In this document: one piece after another, positions 9,327-17,755 of the stretch | How positions within the stretch are numbered: position 1 is the first letter of the stretch | Layout: each line of letters begins with the position of its first letter | Assembly: GCA_030065175.1 (NCBI GenBank) | Contig: JASJDH010000017.1 | Span: 1-40,394 of the forward strand | Direction of reading: 5' to 3' | Length of the DNA stretch: 40,394 bases | Source: Leptolyngbyaceae cyanobacterium MO_188.B28 | Lineage (GTDB): Bacteria; Cyanobacteriota; Cyanobacteriia; Phormidesmidales; Phormidesmidaceae | Position numbers and translations under genes: made by a program | The notes under the pieces: model-generated | The model's database searches: none | Seen by the model: the letters and a program-made list of their open reading frames with translations, nothing else | Told to the model about the DNA's origin: nothing

Positions 9327-9410
9327 TAGGATCCTCGCTTAAGTTTTGCTTTGACACTCGAAGGTAGCATGGGCTTCCAAAAACTGGGTAAGTCAATTGG
9401 CTACCTAACC

Positions 9411-9451
9411 CCTTACCTCTCGATTAAAGTATCCTTAAACGGGATTTAAAT
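9411..9451 (-). promoter_or_regulatory. Candidate Pho box upstream of arsM-pstSCAB
   Basis: TTAAA occurs at 9424-9428, 9435-9439 and 9446-9450, exactly 11 bases apart, and a weaker TTACC lies in the same register at 9413-9417. Cyanobacterial SphR/PhoB boxes are 8-bp direct repeats of a PyTTAAPyPy(T/A) type separated by 3 bases, that is an 11-bp period. The block lies about 90-125 bp before the arsM start, a normal position for an activator. Together with the downstream phosphate genes this is a good candidate; binding is inferred. Confidence 0.65.
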
Positions 9452-9550
9452 GAGTTTTTCCTGAGCGGAGGTTAGATTTTTTCTGAAAACACCCTAACCA
9501 AGTCCACATTAGAATCCATGGTTTTGGGTCCACTCTTCAAGAAGAATCGT

Positions 9551-9577
9551 TCAATTTCAGGTAGAGCCTGAAATTGA
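9551..9577. other. Perfect 11-bp hairpin upstream of the arsM promoter
   Basis: TCAATTTCAGG and CCTGAAATTGA form an 11-bp perfect stem with a five-base loop TAGAG. It is followed on the plus strand by a run of A, not T, so it does not look like an intrinsic terminator in either direction. It may be an operator or a cruciform; role unknown. Confidence 0.4.
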
Positions 9578-9603
9578 GAAAAAAAGGAAGGATTACGAAA
9601 TTA

Positions 9604-9750
9604 GGGTATCAACTTTAGCCAGGACATTTTGATGGGGCAAGAATACAGGAGTCAGGAGACAGAATCCAGTTCCTGACTGTCTTTTGACTTCTGCATTCTG
9701 TATTCTGTATTCCTGCTCTAATGGATTGTCCCGCTTTAAGTTGAAGTCCC
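9604..9750. repeat. MITE-like palindromic element, copy B
   Basis: Terminal inverted repeats GGGTATCAACTTTAGCCAGG (left) and TGTCCCGCTTTAAGTTGAAG then TCCC (right). It aligns end to end with the reverse complement of copy A (4686-4831), so the two copies are inverted relative to each other and flank the arsM-pst operon. The core carries ATACAGGAGTCAGGAGACAG and ATTCTGTATTCTGTATTC words. Confidence 0.75.
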
Positions 9751-9911
9751 GAAGTTATTGAAGCTCCCAAATTCCTCCGTGGGGAATTGAGACGGAAAAA
9801 CCAGAATTTCTACTATCTAAAGAGTGTTAATTTATACATTAAATTCAAATAGAGAAGGAAGCCGATGCAAAGTCTCCTTAATACTCCTAATGTCTTAACT
9901 AGGAGGAGCTT

Positions 9912-10131
9912 CTGAAGGCCATTTTGCTAAATCCTAGCTACGCGGAGGCGTATACCCACCGAGCAGCGGTTTATTTATCCTGAGGTGTATCACGGTCGAG
10001 GATTGACTTACGTTAATCTGGGAGACACCATAGCAGCCATAGACGACTATACGCAAGCAGCTGATCTTTATCTACAACAGGGCATGGCGGCGGGTTATCG
10101 AGCCGTGCTAAATGATATGGCGCAATTGTAG
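9912..10131 (+). pseudogene. Remnant of a TPR-repeat protein
   Basis: The frame beginning at 9912 reads LKAILLNPSYAEAYTHRAAV, a classic TPR segment. It then meets a TGA and shifts frame. After the shift the sequence reads YHGRGLTYVNLGDTIAAIDD and YTQAADLYLQQG, ending VLNDMAQL before the TAG at 10129-10131. These are the last two repeats and the usual C-terminal tail of a cyanobacterial TPR protein, disrupted by a stop and a frameshift. The remainder of the gene is missing. Confidence 0.65.
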
Positions 10132-10160
10132 GCGCGTCAAAAATTTCCCATTACCCTCAA

Positions 10161-10193
10161 TCCCTCTTCCCCTGTAGGAGAGGGACTTTTTTT
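10161..10193 (+). terminator. Rho-independent terminator-like hairpin
   Basis: TCCCTCT (10161-10167) pairs with AGAGGGA (10179-10185), followed by CTTTTTTT. It follows the TPR remnant and precedes the TIR-WD40 gene, so it would insulate that gene from upstream reads. Similar CCCTCTCC hairpins also occur as dispersed repeats in cyanobacteria. Confidence 0.5.
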
Positions 10194-10260
10194 GAGATCT
10201 TGACGCCTAGCATTGGGCATGCTCTATACAACCGAATTCAGCCCATGACGCCTCTTCTCT

Positions 10261-13200
10261 ATGACTGGTTATCAGGATGTCTTTATTTCCTACGGCAGGG
10301 CGGATAGCAAAGTATTTGCTAAGAAGCTGCATGATCGTCTAATCCAAAAGGGGTTAGAGGTTTGGTTCGACTTTGAGGATATCCCCCTCGGCGTTGACTA
10401 TCAGACCCAAATTAATCAGGGCATTGAACAAACCCACAACTTTGTATTCATCATTTCTCCCCATGCCGTCAACTCCCCCTACTGCGCCAAGGAAATTGAA
10501 CTGGCGGTTAACCTCCACAAACGCATCATTCCCTTGATGCATGTGGAGGAAATTAGTCGAGACACCTGGCTACAGCGGTATCCCCACTGCACTGATGAAG
10601 ACTGGGCGGCCTATCGGGCTAAGGGATTACACGCAAGCTATCCCAATATGCACGCCGAAATTAGTCGGATTAACTGGGTCTATTTTAGAGAAAACATTGA
10701 TGATTTTGAACAGTCCCTGGTCAGGCTGCTTGAAATCATTGAACGACAGCAGACTTATGTTCATCAGCACACTGACCTGCTGACAAAGGCGCTGGTGTGG
10801 GAACGACATCAGAAGCAATTTCAATACTTGCTGACGGGATCCGCCAGGCAGTCGGCGGAAGGCTGGCTGAAAACCCGATGGCCAGATAAACAACCTCCCT
10901 GTCAGCCCACCGATTTGCACTGTGAGTTCATCTGCGAGAGCGCCAAAACCGCCAACAACGGTATGACTCAGGTGTTTCTCGCCTACGCTGAGGCGGATGC
11001 CGCGATCGCCCAAAGAGTCGGTAATACCCTGATGCGGGAGAGTATTACGCTCTGTGCAAACACCCCTAACATTCAGACCAACGGCGCCATTCAAGAAGAA
11101 TGCGATCAGGGGGTTGAGAAAGCTGATAATGTCGTTTATTTGGTTTCCGCCCAAGCGTTGCAATCCCGCGATTGCCAGCAAGACATTGACTACGCCCTCA
11201 GCCTCAACAAGCGGATCATACCCTTGCTGCTGGAAGCTAACGCCATAGAAACCATTCCGGCCAAATTACAGGCTTTGCAGTTTATTGATTTCAGCCGCCA
11301 GGACATTGCCAGCTATCGCCGCGCCGCCGCCAAACTGCTCTATGTCTTAAGGGAAGACGCTGCATACTACAAAGAGCACAAAAAACTGCTGGCCAAGGCG
11401 TTGAAATGGGCGCAGCAAAATCGCAATCCTAGCATTTTGCTCCGGGGCTATACGCTAAGCCATGCCGAAACCTGGCTGATGTTGGCGCAAAGGCGATCGC
11501 AGCATCCCCCCACCGCTCTGCAGGAAGACTTCATTGCCGAAAGTCTGCGCCAACCACCCGCAACCTCACTGGATGTCTTTATCTCTTACTCGCACACAGA
11601 CGCCGACTTTGCCCGCAAGCTCAACGACGCCCTACAGCTCCAAGGCAAGACAACCTGGTTTGATCAAGAAAGCATTGGGGCGGGCGCCGACTTTCAGCAA
11701 GCTATCCATCAAGGCATTGAAACCGCCGATAATTTCCTATTTGTGCTTTCCCCAGATTCAATCAACTCCCCCTCTTCCTTGGATGAAGCGGATTATGCGG
11801 CTAAGTTGAACAAACGCGTGATTGCAGTGTTGCATCACCCGGTGAATCCGGCTGATTTGCCTTCCGAGTTAACCCAGATTCAATGGATTGACTTCAGTCG
11901 ACAGGGCGGTGATTTTTATAGCAATTTCTGTGAATTAATCCGCACTCTGGATCTGGATCGAGCGCATGTGAAAAGCCATACTAAGTGGACCCAACGGGCG
12001 ATCGAATGGACCCAGCGCGATCGCAATGAAGACCTGCTTTTGCGGGGAAGCGAATTGGTCATCGCTCAAAACTGGCTGGCGAACGCCGAACAACAGGCCA
12101 AACGCCCAACTCCGACCTCATTACAGCAAACCTTTATCCAAGCCAGTATAGACCTCCAAACCCGTCTGCAGCAACAGGAAGAAGCTCAGCATCAGCGCCA
12201 GTTAGCCCAGGAGCGCCGAGCCCGTAAAATGGCTCAGCGGACCACCCGCCGCGTGATCATTGGCGGCTTGTTGATGGCGGGGCTCTCTCTCTTTGCAGGC
12301 GTACAGTTGAGAGAATCAGAAATCAACGAAGTCCGGGCCCTAGTCGCCTCCGCCAAAGTGGACTTAACCCGGAATAGAGATTTCGATGCGGTGCTCCACA
12401 GTTTGCATGCGTTCCATGAAATAGTTTGGTTGCGCTGGCTTCTGGCCCCCACCGCACACCTTCAGAATGATGTAATTGATGTTCTGCGACAAGCCGTCAA
12501 TGTGAAGGAACGCAATCGGATTGAGGTGGATTCGGTTTGGCGGGTGCGTTTTAGTCCAGATGGTCAGACACTGGCCACAGCCTCCTACGACGGGACTATG
12601 CAGTTATGGACAGTCCAGGGAAGCGAACTTCGTCTACTGACGGAAATGATCCATGAAGAAGCGCTGAGTGAGATCCAATTCAGTCCCGATGGACAGAGGA
12701 TCGCCGCCGCGTTGCAAAATGGCGACGTGCAGATCTGGACAACTGCTGGACAAGTCCTGACAACCCTCGGCGGAAATGACGGCGCTATCACCAGTCTTAG
12801 CTTTAGCCCCGATGGCCAAACCCTAGCGACCGCCGCCGTAAACAATACGGTCCGGCTATGGAATTTACAAACCAACGAACCGCTTCAGTCCAGCCCCAAT
12901 GAATATTTGGGGGGCCGGGTTAGCTTCAGTCCCAATGGTCAGCGGTTGGCCACGATTCACTATGATGGAACGCTTTATTTATGGGATTTAGACGGCGACC
13001 AACCCGCCCAACGGATTGAGCATGAGACTGATATTGGGTGGGTTAGTTTTAGTCCCCTTAACCCATCGTCGCCTGACGACGACAGCGGTCAGATTCTAGC
13101 CACCGCCTCAAATGATGGGTCAGTTTACCTGTGGGATTTGCAAGGAAACCCACTGACGAAATTCCAAGCCCATAATGCGACGATTTGGGAAATCAGCTTT

Positions 13201-14388
13201 AGTCCCAATGGCGATGTTTTGGCGACTGCTTCAGCCGATGGAACCGTCCGCTTTTGGGATTTACAGGGGCGCGAATTATCTCAACTGAGTGGATACGATT
13301 ATGAAGTCTGGAGTTTTAGTTTTAGTCCGAATGGCGAAACTCTGGCCACCGCGTCTGGAGACGGCATGGTTCGCTTATGGGATACGACCCAAACTGAAAA
13401 CCCCATTCTGAGGGGACACCGAGATGCGGTTTGGAAAGCGAGTTTCAGTCCAGATGGTCAGTTTCTGGCGACCGCTTCGGCAGACGGAACAATTCGTTTG
13501 TGGGATCTGCAGGGCTCTGAATTAGGGCAATTGAATGGTCATACCGCCGCCGTCTGGGATATCAGCTTTAGTCCCAACGGCGTTCACCTCCCCTCAGGCG
13601 AGAATACTCCATTTTTGGTCACGGCGTCAGAGGATGGCGCCGCCCGCCTATGGGATTTACAGGGCAATGAGCTGACTCAATTGAGCGGCCATACAGAGGG
13701 AGTTTGGGGGGTTCACATCAGTCCCAATGGAGAATTGATCGCCACAGCTTCAGCTGATGGAACCGCCCGCCTGTGGGATTTACAGGGACGTGAACAGGCT
13801 CACTTGATTGGCCATCAGAAGGAAATTTGGGGCGTTCGGTTTAGCCCCGACGGACAACATATCGCCACGGCTTCCTATGACGGTACGGCTCGCTTATGGG
13901 ATTTACAGGGCAATGAGCTGACTCAATTCATGGGCCATGAAGCGGAGGTTGGTATTGTCAACTTTAGCCCAGACGGTCAACATTTAGCGACGGCCTCCTA
14001 TGACAAGACGGTCCGTCTATGGGACCTGCAGGGGAATGAGCTGGCCCAATTCATCGGCCATCGGGAGAAAGTTTGGGGGGTCAGCTTTAGTCCGGATGGT
14101 CAGTTTCTGGCGACCGCTTCCGATGACAAAACAGTTCGCCTATGGGATTTGCAAGGGAAAGAACTGACCCAGTTTACCGGACATAAGCGCGGCGTTTTAA
14201 GTGTGGAATTTAGCCCGGATGGCCAATTACTAGCCACGGCTTCCGCCGATCGCACCGTTCGCCTGTGGCCGGTGGAAACCACTGATCAATTATTGGCGCG
14301 GGCTTGCAATCGGGTGCGGACGTATCTGGAAACCAGTCCTGAGGTGAGGGAACGCAACATTTGTGATGGAATTGGCGTAGAGCAGTAG
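10261..14388 (+). CDS. Triple-TIR, transmembrane, 14x WD40 protein
   Basis: 1375 residues with a striking modular layout. TIR1 spans about 5-155 (DVFISYGRADSKVF; SPYCAKEIELAV with C75 and E78). TIR2 spans about 236-360 (QVFLAYAEADAAIA; SRDCQQDID, Asp308 where a catalytic Glu is usual). TIR3 spans about 437-560 (DVFISYSHTDADFA; SPSSLDEADYAA). Each is followed by the same helical unit of about 60 residues, ending LLRG-type then AxxWL. A charged coiled segment (630-660) leads to one membrane helix (664-682) and then 14 WD40 repeats from about residue 755, enough for two seven-bladed propellers. TIR domains of this sort often cleave NAD+ or produce signalling nucleotides; TIR1 looks most intact. 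No NTPase domain is present, unlike STAND relatives. The propellers probably sense a ligand on one side of the membrane. It is monocistronic here. Function in defence or cell death is inferred. Confidence 0.9.
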   Translation: MTGYQDVFISYGRADSKVFAKKLHDRLIQKGLEVWFDFEDIPLGVDYQTQINQGIEQTHNFVFIISPHAVNSPYCAKEIELAVNLHKRIIPLMHVEEISRDTWLQRYPHCTDEDWAAYRAKGLHASYPNMHAEISRINWVYFRENIDDFEQSLVRLLEIIERQQTYVHQHTDLLTKALVWERHQKQFQYLLTGSARQSAEGWLKTRWPDKQPPCQPTDLHCEFICESAKTANNGMTQVFLAYAEADAAIAQRVGNTLMRESITLCANTPNIQTNGAIQEECDQGVEKADNVVYLVSAQALQSRDCQQDIDYALSLNKRIIPLLLEANAIETIPAKLQALQFIDFSRQDIASYRRAAAKLLYVLREDAAYYKEHKKLLAKALKWAQQNRNPSILLRGYTLSHAETWLMLAQRRSQHPPTALQEDFIAESLRQPPATSLDVFISYSHTDADFARKLNDALQLQGKTTWFDQESIGAGADFQQAIHQGIETADNFLFVLSPDSINSPSSLDEADYAAKLNKRVIAVLHHPVNPADLPSELTQIQWIDFSRQGGDFYSNFCELIRTLDLDRAHVKSHTKWTQRAIEWTQRDRNEDLLLRGSELVIAQNWLANAEQQAKRPTPTSLQQTFIQASIDLQTRLQQQEEAQHQRQLAQERRARKMAQRTTRRVIIGGLLMAGLSLFAGVQLRESEINEVRALVASAKVDLTRNRDFDAVLHSLHAFHEIVWLRWLLAPTAHLQNDVIDVLRQAVNVKERNRIEVDSVWRVRFSPDGQTLATASYDGTMQLWTVQGSELRLLTEMIHEEALSEIQFSPDGQRIAAALQNGDVQIWTTAGQVLTTLGGNDGAITSLSFSPDGQTLATAAVNNTVRLWNLQTNEPLQSSPNEYLGGRVSFSPNGQRLATIHYDGTLYLWDLDGDQPAQRIEHETDIGWVSFSPLNPSSPDDDSGQILATASNDGSVYLWDLQGNPLTKFQAHNATIWEISFSPNGDVLATASADGTVRFWDLQGRELSQLSGYDYEVWSFSFSPNGETLATASGDGMVRLWDTTQTENPILRGHRDAVWKASFSPDGQFLATASADGTIRLWDLQGSELGQLNGHTAAVWDISFSPNGVHLPSGENTPFLVTASEDGAARLWDLQGNELTQLSGHTEGVWGVHISPNGELIATASADGTARLWDLQGREQAHLIGHQKEIWGVRFSPDGQHIATASYDGTARLWDLQGNELTQFMGHEAEVGIVNFSPDGQHLATASYDKTVRLWDLQGNELAQFIGHREKVWGVSFSPDGQFLATASDDKTVRLWDLQGKELTQFTGHKRGVLSVEFSPDGQLLATASADRTVRLWPVETTDQLLARACNRVRTYLETSPEVRERNICDGIGVEQ
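12525..14280 (+). repeat. Tandem WD40-coding repeats
   Basis: Fourteen coding repeats of about 120-126 bases, each carrying FSPDGQ/FSPNG near the start and RLWDLQG near the end. The repeats from 13.1 kb onward are nearly uniform at DNA level, which points to recent duplication or gene conversion. Repeats 5 and 9 carry short insertions of about 9-11 residues before the ATAS motif. Confidence 0.85.
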
Positions 14389-14427
14389 GAGATTGGCGTC
14401 AAAATGAAAGACCCCGGAAGAGATAGT

Positions 14428-14459
14428 GGATGGGTGGATGGGTGGATGGGTGGATGGGT
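14428..14459. repeat. Four perfect GGATGGGT units
   Basis: Four tandem copies of an 8-bp unit, in the gap between two convergent genes (TIR-WD40 and the histidine kinase). Such arrays vary in copy number by slippage. Confidence 0.85.
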
Positions 14460-14509
14460 AAGTGGTGTAAACCGTAGATTCATCAGCGGGTATTTTTTAT
14501 TGCAGGAAA

Positions 14510-16732
14510 TCAGCTGGCAATTGGAACCGTGAAGTAGAAGGCGCTCCCTTTGCCAAAGTCGCTCTCCGCCCAAATTACACCACCATGCTGCTCAATAATC
14601 TTGCGACAGATCGCCAGTCCTAACCCCGTTCCTCCCCGCTTGCGGGAGTCAGAGGCGTCCACCTGATGAAAGCGCTCAAAAACCCGTTCGAGCTTGTCAG
14701 CCGGGATGCCTTCTCCTTGGTCGCGAACACTGAACAGAGCATAGGGGGGCTGGATTTTGGATTTTAGATTTTGGATTTTAGAATTTTCTCTTCGTTCTTC
14801 GTTCTTCATTCTTCGGCCACCTTTCCTCCCCATCTTCCCCATCTCCCAAGACGCAACATGTTGCGTCTCTACATCTGCCTCCCCTGCTCCCTCTGCTCCT
14901 CTACCTATCTCCTCCCTCACAACTTCCACCGTCAACCAAACCGTCCCCCCAGAGGAGGAAAACTTGATCGCATTACTGAGCAGATTGGCTAAGGTTTGCA
15001 CAATGTAGTCAGGATCGGCCTGAATAAGAATGGAAATAGGGCTGGTCGAAAGAGCCACTCCATGCTGTTGAGCCATCCCTTGCATGGCTTCTGTTGCTCG
15101 TCTCATCAAGTCAGCGGCATCGCAGACTTGGAAGTCTAGCTGAACGCGGCCTGACTCGATGCGCTGCAGATCGAGCACATCATTGACTAAGCGCACCAGC
15201 CGATCGGTGCTTTCATCGGCAATTTTAAGCATTTGCCGCCCCTCTTCCGAACGGCTGTCCAATTGCCCGGCGGCAAGGAGCTTCAGGGAGCCATGAAGTG
15301 ACGTTAGCGGAGTGCGCAGTTCATGACTAACGACGGAGATAAACTCGTCTTTCATCCGTTCGATGGCTTTGCGTTCACTGATATCGCTCATCAAGGCGAA
15401 AAACCCCTTCACCTCTCCCTGTTCTCCAAGATGGGGAATATAGTCAGCATCAACCCAACGAGAGTCGCTGGTTTCGTTAGTTATCTCGATCTCAAAGCTA
15501 ACAGGCTCACCGGATAATACCGCTTCAACGTAGGGTTGAATGCGCTGATAAAGCGCTTCTCCTATCACTGCCTGAATAGAACAGCCATAGATATCTGAAA
15601 CGGATTTGCCATACCAGTCTTCGTAGGCTCGATTGTTGAAGCGATAGTGTTGTTGAGCATCCACATAGGCAATGAGGACGGGAAGCGCATCGGTGGTCAG
15701 GCGCAGTTGTTCCTCACTATGTCGCAGGGCGGCTTCAACTTGCTTGCGCTCATTGATCTCCTGCTGCAACTGTTGGTTGGCGGCAGTGAGTTCAGCCGTT
15801 CGCGATTCGACCATATGCGCCAGGTGATCACGATACTGGCTCAATTGCGCTTCGGTGAGCAACTGCTTTTCACGCTCGATGCCGATGATCAGCGCTGGCA
15901 GGATCACAATGCCTAGAAAAAGCTGCAGTTCTTGTATGGCGCCTAAGGAAGCGTCCCACCCCAAGGGGTGGTTCAACGGTCCAGAGCCTTGAAGGGTTAG
16001 CGTCACGGCGATCGCGGTGATGATCACGCCCAGCAACGCGCATCCGAACACGCCGAGCCGATAACCGCACCAGAGTAACAGCGGTCCGATTGAATACAGT
16101 AAGGTCGTATATGACGACTGGGTGAATACCTGCGACGTCATCGCAATAATGAGCAACCCATACATCATGCTTTCGAGACGCTGTTTGCCGTAAATTCGTC
16201 TCACCTCCGACCAGGAAGCGCTGAGAACCACAGGCGTAATGATGGCGAAGCCCATGACATCTGCGATCCACCACGTCGGCCACACGACCCCGTAAGGCGT
16301 GCCGTAAGTTAAATGAATTAGAGTGGCCCCGGCCGTTGCGCCTGCCGCTGCGCTCAGCAATCCCGCGCCAACTATCTTCAAGGGTTGGGCAACGGTTTTT
16401 AGCACGACAGGCAGCGGCATTAACCGCCAGACGATAGCAACAAAGGTGACGATCTCCAAGGCGTTGCCCAGAACAAATCCCAGGGCGATGGCGACTGTAT
16501 CGCCCATCAGCCAGTTCGCTAAGCCATTAGCGACCAGACAGGTCCCCAGATAACCGGGCCAGTCTTTCATGGCTGCCCGCAGCAATACACCGACCAAGAT
16601 CGCATTTGGCGGCCACAACGCAGCGACATTCCCCCCTTCACGGGTTAGGGCGATACCGATCAGTGCGGCCAACAGATAAACGAGCCCCATGATCAGAAAA
16701 CGGCTCACCCACATCCCATTGGCGAGTTTCAC
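14510..16732 (-). CDS. MASE1-PAS sensor histidine kinase
   Basis: About 740 residues. An N-terminal MASE1-type integral membrane sensor of roughly eight helices (GNVAALWPPNAILVGVLLRA; IADVMGFAIITPVVLS) is followed by a coiled coil and a PAS domain. Next come HisKA with the phosphorylated His in FISVVSHELRTPLTSLHG and a HATPase domain with N-box LANLLSNAIKFS, G1 DQGEGIP and G2 GTGLGLAICR. No response regulator is adjacent, so it is an orphan kinase. GTG 16732 is preferred because AAGGAA lies just ahead; an alternative GTG lies at 16777. A segment of about 60 residues between the N-box and G1 is low-complexity and matches intergenic repeat DNA, see the separate entry. Ligand and partner are unknown. 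Confidence 0.92.
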   Translation of the reverse strand: MKLANGMWVSRFLIMGLVYLLAALIGIALTREGGNVAALWPPNAILVGVLLRAAMKDWPGYLGTCLVANGLANWLMGDTVAIALGFVLGNALEIVTFVAIVWRLMPLPVVLKTVAQPLKIVGAGLLSAAAGATAGATLIHLTYGTPYGVVWPTWWIADVMGFAIITPVVLSASWSEVRRIYGKQRLESMMYGLLIIAMTSQVFTQSSYTTLLYSIGPLLLWCGYRLGVFGCALLGVIITAIAVTLTLQGSGPLNHPLGWDASLGAIQELQLFLGIVILPALIIGIEREKQLLTEAQLSQYRDHLAHMVESRTAELTAANQQLQQEINERKQVEAALRHSEEQLRLTTDALPVLIAYVDAQQHYRFNNRAYEDWYGKSVSDIYGCSIQAVIGEALYQRIQPYVEAVLSGEPVSFEIEITNETSDSRWVDADYIPHLGEQGEVKGFFALMSDISERKAIERMKDEFISVVSHELRTPLTSLHGSLKLLAAGQLDSRSEEGRQMLKIADESTDRLVRLVNDVLDLQRIESGRVQLDFQVCDAADLMRRATEAMQGMAQQHGVALSTSPISILIQADPDYIVQTLANLLSNAIKFSSSGGTVWLTVEVVREEIGRGAEGAGEADVETQHVASWEMGKMGRKGGRRMKNEERRENSKIQNLKSKIQPPYALFSVRDQGEGIPADKLERVFERFHQVDASDSRKRGGTGLGLAICRKIIEQHGGVIWAESDFGKGSAFYFTVPIAS
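14746..14925. repeat. Intergenic-type repeat DNA inserted in-frame in the kinase ATPase domain
   Basis: This stretch of about 180 bases contains GGATTTT-type heptamer repeats (about 14752-14782), CTTCGTT-type repeats (about 14793-14818), a perfect 20-bp palindrome AGACGCAACATGTTGCGTCT (14849-14868) and C/T-rich words. Such sequence is typical of cyanobacterial intergenic DNA. Here it is translated as a charged insert of about 60 residues (for example GRKGGRRMKNEERRENSKIQ) between a beta strand (TVWLTVEVV) and ALFSVRDQGEGIP, parts normally joined by a few residues. Confidence 0.75.
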
Positions 16733-16777
16733 TTTATGTTCCTTGTAGCAGGTAATACACTGATCTGTCGAGCGCAC

Positions 16778-17137
16778 CCTGAGCAGGGGGCAGAGTCATG
16801 GTGATAAAAACCGTGACCATGTCACAAAGGTGTGAATTTATATAGATTAAATATATCAAAGTATCAGAATCTGGGCTGCTTTCAGCTGCCCAACCGTCAT
16901 TTTAGGCGGTTGCTTTTTTGAGAGAAATGATGTGATGACTTTAGGCGGCCTTTTTGAACAAGCAAATAGAGGCGGCTACGTGGACGATACAAGGAAGCGC
17001 CAAAAATTTCTAAAAACCTTAATTTAGATAAAGCTTAACGTAGAGCAATCTTTGTCAGAATTAGAAAATCGGGCTCCAATCAGAGTGTATGCATCTATAT
17101 CCACGTTTCTGCGTCAAGTTTTCTGCTGCTAAAAAAG
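16778..17137. other. Gap between divergent genes, with structured element
   Basis: Holds the promoters of the kinase (leftward) and the C15 peptidase (rightward). It also has two adjacent hairpins (16873-16912) described separately and a second TTTAGGCGG word near 16941. No protein gene is visible. Confidence 0.5.
16873..16919 (+). ncRNA. Possible small RNA 3' end: two hairpins and a T-run
   Basis: GGGCTGCT-TTC-AGCTGCCC forms a hairpin with one T-T mismatch. Next CAACCG (16891-16896) pairs with CGGTTG (16907-16912), followed by CTTTTTT. The arrangement is that of an intrinsic terminator, but no plus-strand gene lies upstream, since the kinase reads leftward. It could therefore end a short untranslated RNA starting in the AT-rich stretch near 16838-16865. 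Not matched to any known cyanobacterial RNA family. Confidence 0.3.
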
Positions 17138-17689
17138 ATGCAATCGACCCGCGCTCCTATTCTTTTGACTTCGTTTGCACCTTGGCGGGCAAGTCAACCT
17201 TCCAATTCCTCGGATGATTTATTAATCCAGTCCCAGCAGACGGGGGCGCTCCCCCCTGAAACGATTATTCTCCGAAAGCTGCCGGTGAATTTTCAATTGG
17301 CCCCAACCCAAGTAATCGCCAAAATCTTTGAACTTCGTCCCCGATGGGTAGTTTGCTGCGGCATGGCCGAAAGCCGCAATCAATTGAACCTTGAGTTGCA
17401 AGGAACTTGCAATCAGCGAGTGCTCCAAACATCCATCAATCTAAAGACGCTGATGGCGGACACTCAGATTACGGCGGTTAGTCATAGCGCTGGCGAGTTT
17501 GTCTGTAACCACCTATATTTTAGAGTGTTAGATTTTTTGAACCATGCTAATTGGCCTTGTGAATGCGTTTTTGTCCATGTTCCTCGCCTGACTAAGGCGA
17601 ATTGGCAACCGATCCAATCGGATTTTCAACTTATGCTTGACCGATTGAGCACACCTCAAAAAAATCTCTGGGCTAAGCAAGCCGCTTAG
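17138..17689 (+). CDS. Pyroglutamyl-peptidase-like cysteine peptidase (family C15)
   Basis: 183 residues. The catalytic triad of pyrrolidone-carboxylate peptidases can be placed: Glu78 in CCGMAESR, Cys123 in SHSAGEFVCNHLYF and His147 in VFVHVPR, in the usual order and spacing. The N-terminal ILLTSFAPW matches the ILVTGFEPF-type start of the family, with substitutions. Members remove N-terminal pyroglutamate from peptides in the cytoplasm. The protein is somewhat shorter than the usual 200-215 residues and the substrate pocket is divergent, as in other cyanobacterial homologues, so specificity is uncertain. Confidence 0.82.
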   Translation: MQSTRAPILLTSFAPWRASQPSNSSDDLLIQSQQTGALPPETIILRKLPVNFQLAPTQVIAKIFELRPRWVVCCGMAESRNQLNLELQGTCNQRVLQTSINLKTLMADTQITAVSHSAGEFVCNHLYFRVLDFLNHANWPCECVFVHVPRLTKANWQPIQSDFQLMLDRLSTPQKNLWAKQAA

Positions 17690-17755
17690 GCAAATGTCAG
17701 GGTTATGGGAGGGCGAATGATCTAGGGCCGGATTAACTAAAGTGATTCTGGCCGC

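Noticed and set aside
9551-9577. Strong hairpin read as a terminator
   Set aside because: The flanking homopolymer run is on the wrong side for both strands, so it was listed only as a hairpin.
10627-11181. 184-codon antisense frame in the TIR gene
   Set aside because: Antisense to well-supported TIR coding sequence; no domain.
14428-14459. GGATGGGT array considered as a CRISPR or origin repeat
   Set aside because: Units are contiguous with no spacers, and no DnaA boxes or replication genes are nearby.
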